Shown: positions 41,492-44,421 of the stretch, piece by piece
How positions within the stretch are numbered: position 1 is the first letter of the stretch
How the letters are laid out: every line of letters begins with the position of its first letter
NCBI GenBank assembly: GCA_013151965.1
Contig: JAADHF010000095.1
Span: 10,961 to 55,381 of the forward strand
Direction of reading: 5' to 3'
Origin: Spirochaetota bacterium
GTDB taxonomy: Bacteria > Spirochaetota > Spirochaetia > SZUA-6
DNA: 44,421 bases
Notes under the pieces: generated by a model
What the model saw: the letters and a program-made list of their open reading frames with translations, nothing else
What the model was told of the DNA's origin: nothing
Databases searched by the model: none
Program-made: the position numbers and the translations under genes

Positions 41492-42718
41492 ATGTTAAAT
41501 TACTTTTCTATGAGCAATCTGACCGTTGTGACACCTCTTGAGATTTTAAAAAAGAGCGGCGTTAAAATTAAAAAGGGGATTATTGAAATATCAGATAAAA
41601 AGGCTGAGTATAATATAGAATTTGATGATAGCATTTACTGTTATCCTGCAATAATTAATGTTCATGATCATTTAAGGGGAGATTACCTTCCAAGAGTCGG
41701 ACCCGAACCGGGTAAATATTATCTTAACTGGTCGTACTGGGATAATGATCTTAAATCTTCACCGGTTTATGAGGAAAGGGCGAATATAAGTGTTGATAAC
41801 TGCTATTTTCTGGGTGCTTATAAGAATTTATTTTCCGGTACGGTGACCGTTAACGATCACTTTCCCCATGAATTCAACGAACCGTTTATTCCGAAGCTGC
41901 CGATCAGGTTAATAAGCGAATATACTCTTGCACATGAGTGTTCTTCTTTTGATCTGAAATGGGGAGACGGTATAGAAATAGAGCATCAGAGAGCTCTAAA
42001 GCGAAATTATCCGTTCATTACCCATTTGGAAGAAGGCTTCGACGCGGAATCACAAAGGGGCATTGAAATACTTGAGGATTTAAATTGTCTGGATGATCAT
42101 GATGTATTTATCCATTGTTTAGGCTTCTCCGAAGAGGATATTAAAAAGGCAAAAAAAGCGGGTGCCTCTGTTGTATGGTGCCCTGCATCCAATATGTTCA
42201 TGTTTAACGTGACATGCAAAATAAAAAAAATGATAGAAGAGGGAATCAATGTTTCCATTGGTACGGATTCCACTCATACAGGATCTGTAAATATTCTTGC
42301 AGAAATGAGATATGCCCGTAAGTTATATCGACGGATGTACGGCGAGGATCTACCGGCTAAAAAAATAGTAGAAATGGTAACGGTAAATTCTGCAAAAGCT
42401 TTTAGAATGTATGACCGCATAGGGAGTATAGAGGAAGGCAAATGGGCGGATCTTTTACTTATTCGGGCCGGTAATCCGGATCCTTATGAAGCTCTTATAA
42501 ATACCGGAATGGAAGGTATAGAATTGTTATTAAGAGCTGGAATTCCGGTATACGGATCGGGTAAATACAGGGATTTGTTTGATCTTAAGGATGTTGATTA
42601 CACTGAGATTAGTGTAAAGGGCAGACCTATGCTTGTTCAGGGAGACCCTGCAGGGTTAATGAATGATATCAGAGAAGCCGTTGGCTTTGAGAAAAAGCTT
42701 GATTTTATGCCTATATAA
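41492..42718 (+). CDS. Amidohydrolase-superfamily metal-dependent deaminase/hydrolase
   Basis: 408 residues. Metal-ligand pattern of the TIM-barrel amidohydrolases: HDH (His58, His60) in INVHDHLRGDY, His178 in THLEEG, His208 in FIHCLGFSE and Asp259 in IGTDSTHTGS. The C-terminal composite beta domain carries MYDRIGSIEEGKWADLLLI, typical of the cytosine deaminase/ATZ-TRZ and S-adenosylhomocysteine deaminase groups. It likely deaminates or hydrolyses a heterocycle in the cytoplasm; the substrate cannot be assigned. It has its own promoter and is followed 25 nt later by a cNMP-domain gene. Confidence 0.88.
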   Translation: MLNYFSMSNLTVVTPLEILKKSGVKIKKGIIEISDKKAEYNIEFDDSIYCYPAIINVHDHLRGDYLPRVGPEPGKYYLNWSYWDNDLKSSPVYEERANISVDNCYFLGAYKNLFSGTVTVNDHFPHEFNEPFIPKLPIRLISEYTLAHECSSFDLKWGDGIEIEHQRALKRNYPFITHLEEGFDAESQRGIEILEDLNCLDDHDVFIHCLGFSEEDIKKAKKAGASVVWCPASNMFMFNVTCKIKKMIEEGINVSIGTDSTHTGSVNILAEMRYARKLYRRMYGEDLPAKKIVEMVTVNSAKAFRMYDRIGSIEEGKWADLLLIRAGNPDPYEALINTGMEGIELLLRAGIPVYGSGKYRDLFDLKDVDYTEISVKGRPMLVQGDPAGLMNDIREAVGFEKKLDFMPI

Positions 42719-42743
42719 TAGGTAGGTAGGGTAGGAGTGTATA

Positions 42744-43751
42744 GTGTCACCTAAAGCGATTCAGTATAGAGCAAATTCAATTATTTTTTTCAAGGGTGAT
42801 ATTAGTGATAAAGTGTACATCCTGAATTCCGGAAAGGTAAGCTTAAATTATATAGACATCGAAACGGGGCAGGAGGTTCATGATTTAATAAAGACAGGCG
42901 AATTTTTCGGTGTTAAATCCGCATTCGGCAGGTATCCGAGAGAAGAAACAGCTGTAGTTTTGCAGGATTCCGCTGTAATTGCCTTCAGTGTACCCGAATT
43001 CGAACAGCTTATCTCGAAGAATACACGAATTATAATGAAAATGCTGAAGGTATTTTCCAATCAGCTCAGGAGAATACATAAACAGGTACAAAATCTCCTT
43101 TATACGGAGGAACAGGTAAATCCGGAAACCGGATTGTTCAGGATTGGTGAATACTATCTTACGAATAAAAAATATCATCAGGCACTTTATGCGTACAGGC
43201 GTTACCTTGTATACTATCCCTCCGGCGTCCACTCTTCAGAGGCCACTAAAAAGATTGAAACAGCAGAGGAGTATTCGCAGAAGTACGGGCAGGGGAAGGG
43301 TCCTGCCCGTACTTCTCAGAAAAGTACCGCTTTTGTAGAAAAACCGCAGAAAACAAAAGAATTGTCCAATGTTGCACAACAGTACTACAATGCCGTAAGT
43401 TTGATCAGTCAGCAGAAATATGAAAATGCATACTCGGAATTCAAGAAGATAATAGATCAGGGTAATGATGAAGAATATCTGGCAAAATCCCGGTATGAAC
43501 TGGGAAGATGTTTATTCTTTATGAAAAAATATCAGGACTGTATAAACACCTTTTCCGGTTTGATACAGAAGTATCCTACACATCCGGATTTAAAAGATGC
43601 ACTGTTCTTTGTGGGCAAGTGTTACCAGGCTCTGGGAGATCAAACCAAAGCTGAAGGTTTTTACAATAAGATAATGACAATGATTTCGGAAGACGAACCA
43701 CTGTACAGAAAAGTTAAAAAAGCCCTGCGGTCGGTTAAGGAGAATGGTTAA
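42744..43751 (+). CDS. Cyclic-nucleotide-binding domain fused to TPR repeats
   Basis: 335 residues from GTG at 42744, with GGAG about 7 nt upstream inside a run of GGTAG-like units. Residues 1-115 form a cNMP-binding beta-roll (SIIFFKGDISDKVYILNSGK, LIKTGEFFGVKSAFGRYPRE). There is no HTH. A basic linker leads to a C-terminal YbgF/CpoB-like TPR region (QYYNAVSLISQQKYENAYSE, SRYELGRCLFFMKKYQDCIN, ALFFVGKCYQALGDQTKAEG). It is therefore a ligand- or signal-binding scaffold rather than a DNA-binding protein. No signal peptide. It overlaps the next gene by one base (TAATG). Confidence 0.88.
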   Translation: MSPKAIQYRANSIIFFKGDISDKVYILNSGKVSLNYIDIETGQEVHDLIKTGEFFGVKSAFGRYPREETAVVLQDSAVIAFSVPEFEQLISKNTRIIMKMLKVFSNQLRRIHKQVQNLLYTEEQVNPETGLFRIGEYYLTNKKYHQALYAYRRYLVYYPSGVHSSEATKKIETAEEYSQKYGQGKGPARTSQKSTAFVEKPQKTKELSNVAQQYYNAVSLISQQKYENAYSEFKKIIDQGNDEEYLAKSRYELGRCLFFMKKYQDCINTFSGLIQKYPTHPDLKDALFFVGKCYQALGDQTKAEGFYNKIMTMISEDEPLYRKVKKALRSVKENG

Positions 43752-44395
43752 TGAACGGCGGTAATTCGATGTTTACAAGATTCGGGGTAACTTTCCAGAA
43801 AGGTGATATTATATTTTGTGAGTATGAACCCGGAGATAACTTTTATTTGATACAATCCGGAAGAGTTCAGATTCTTAAAATTATGGGTGACCTTGAAAAG
43901 ACTATCGATATACTGCAGCCGGGTGAAATATTCGGTGAAATGGCGATTTTAGAGGAAGCACCGCGATCTGCAACCGCTGTAGCACTTGATCAGGTAAAGG
44001 CTCTCGAATTTAACCGTGAAAATTTCGAAATACTTATGCAGGGAAATCCTCAAATAGCTCTTAAACTGCTTAAGTTATTTACAAAAAGGATATATGACCA
44101 GAAACGAAGATTTATGATTCTAACCATCGATGATATCGAAGCACGGGTGGCCGATGTTTTCCTTATGCTTGCGGAAAAAACATCTTCGGACATGGAAGGA
44201 ATAGATAAACGTGAATTTGCTACTACAATAGATGATATTGCCCATTGGGCAGGAATGTCGCCTGCAAAATGCAGGGAAGTACTTAACCATTTTCTCGTTC
44301 AAAGACGGGTGGAGATATATCCTGATAAAATAGTGGTAAAAAACATCAATGACTTTGCCAGGTTTGTAAGCTCAAAAAGAAAATACCAGGAGTAA
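43751..44395 (+). CDS. Crp/Fnr-family transcription regulator
   Basis: 214 residues. The N-terminal cNMP-binding domain has FQKGDIIFCEYEPGDNFYLI, LQPGEIFGEMAILEEAPRSA (the phosphate-binding cassette GEMAILEEAPRSA, close to the cAMP type) and a long dimerisation helix. The C-terminal HTH_Crp follows (FATTIDDIAHWAGMSPAKCR, EVLNHFLVQRRVEI). There is no Fnr-type N-terminal cysteine set, so it is not an oxygen sensor of that class. AAGGAG in the upstream gene is 8 nt before the ATG. An ATG at 43769 is a possible shorter start. It is paired with the cNMP-TPR gene. Confidence 0.9.
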   Translation: MNGGNSMFTRFGVTFQKGDIIFCEYEPGDNFYLIQSGRVQILKIMGDLEKTIDILQPGEIFGEMAILEEAPRSATAVALDQVKALEFNRENFEILMQGNPQIALKLLKLFTKRIYDQKRRFMILTIDDIEARVADVFLMLAEKTSSDMEGIDKREFATTIDDIAHWAGMSPAKCREVLNHFLVQRRVEIYPDKIVVKNINDFARFVSSKRKYQE

Positions 44396-44397
44396 TA

Positions 44398-44421
44398 TTG
44401 CTTTTTTCCGAAATATTTAAA
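44398..44421 (+). CDS. Possible start of the next gene (truncated by window end)
   Basis: A TTG at 44398, preceded by AGGAG with 5 nt spacing in the last codons of the Crp gene, opens a frame reading MLFSEIFK to the window edge. Too short to identify. Confidence 0.35.

Overview
The window looks like chromosomal core sequence from a free-living or commensal spirochaete (Treponema/Spirochaeta-like). The main reason is gene order. The block rplU-prp-rpmA-obg-nadD-yqeK-LCP-rsfS, followed by ispE-spoVG-tRNA-Gln-rplY(ctc)-pth-tilS-ftsH, matches from memory the order in Borrelia and Treponema. Many genes use TTG or GTG starts, and most genes have Gram-negative-style surface features (lipoprotein, periplasmic PPIase). 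I see no transposase, integrase, prophage gene, CRISPR array or rRNA operon. Nearly all the sequence is coding.

Layout. 1-1.06 kb: 3' end of a large propeller/VWA protein. 1.1-4.6 kb: a P-loop ATPase gene leading a four-subunit 2-oxoacid:ferredoxin oxidoreductase operon. 4.7-10.7 kb: a duplicated-domain exported protein, a PilZ protein, an HD-GYP/nucleoside-kinase pair, a membrane TPR-like protein and a CPBP-family membrane protein. 10.7-14.3 kb: a cobalamin riboswitch controlling btuF-btuC-btuD; the ATPase carries an extra C-terminal domain. 14.4-16.8 kb: ilvBN preceded by a Leu/Val-rich leader peptide and an attenuator terminator, then tRNA-Leu. 16.9-19.9 kb: a DtxR-family repressor with a matching operator, then feoA and feoB. 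19.9-24.5 kb: translation and ribosome-assembly genes. 24.5-25.4 kb: a very acidic small protein and CheX. 25.4-33.1 kb: ispE, spoVG, tRNA-Gln, rplY, pth, tilS, ftsH and an HtrA-like lipoprotein. 33.1-39.1 kb: a response-regulator/ATPase fusion, lepA, a DUF115 protein and a SurA-like PPIase. 39.2-39.4 kb: tRNA-Asp and tRNA-Pro. 39.5-44.4 kb: a LysM/degenerate-M23 protein, an RpoS-like sigma factor, an amidohydrolase and two cyclic-nucleotide-binding-domain proteins.

Regulation stands out. Three classic control devices can be read directly: a B12 riboswitch with an SD-sequestering hairpin, an ilvBN leader-peptide attenuator, and a DtxR box in front of dtxR-feoAB. In addition, several genes (pilZ, dtxR, cheX, ispE, lepA, perhaps the CPBP gene) have a sigma-70 -10 box only 6-13 nt before the start codon and no usable Shine-Dalgarno. 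They are probably transcribed as leaderless or nearly leaderless mRNAs.

Functionally the window joins amino-acid metabolism (2-oxoacid oxidation, branched-chain synthesis), metal and cofactor uptake (B12, Fe2+), c-di-GMP and cyclic-nucleotide type signalling, chemotaxis, ribosome biogenesis and envelope quality control (FtsH, HtrA, SurA-like). I did not find a wholly new multi-gene system. The best candidates for novelty are the 59/90 Asp/Glu protein with a strong promoter, the cluster of leaderless promoters, the NlpD-RpoS-like pair, and the P-loop ATPase tied to the oxidoreductase.
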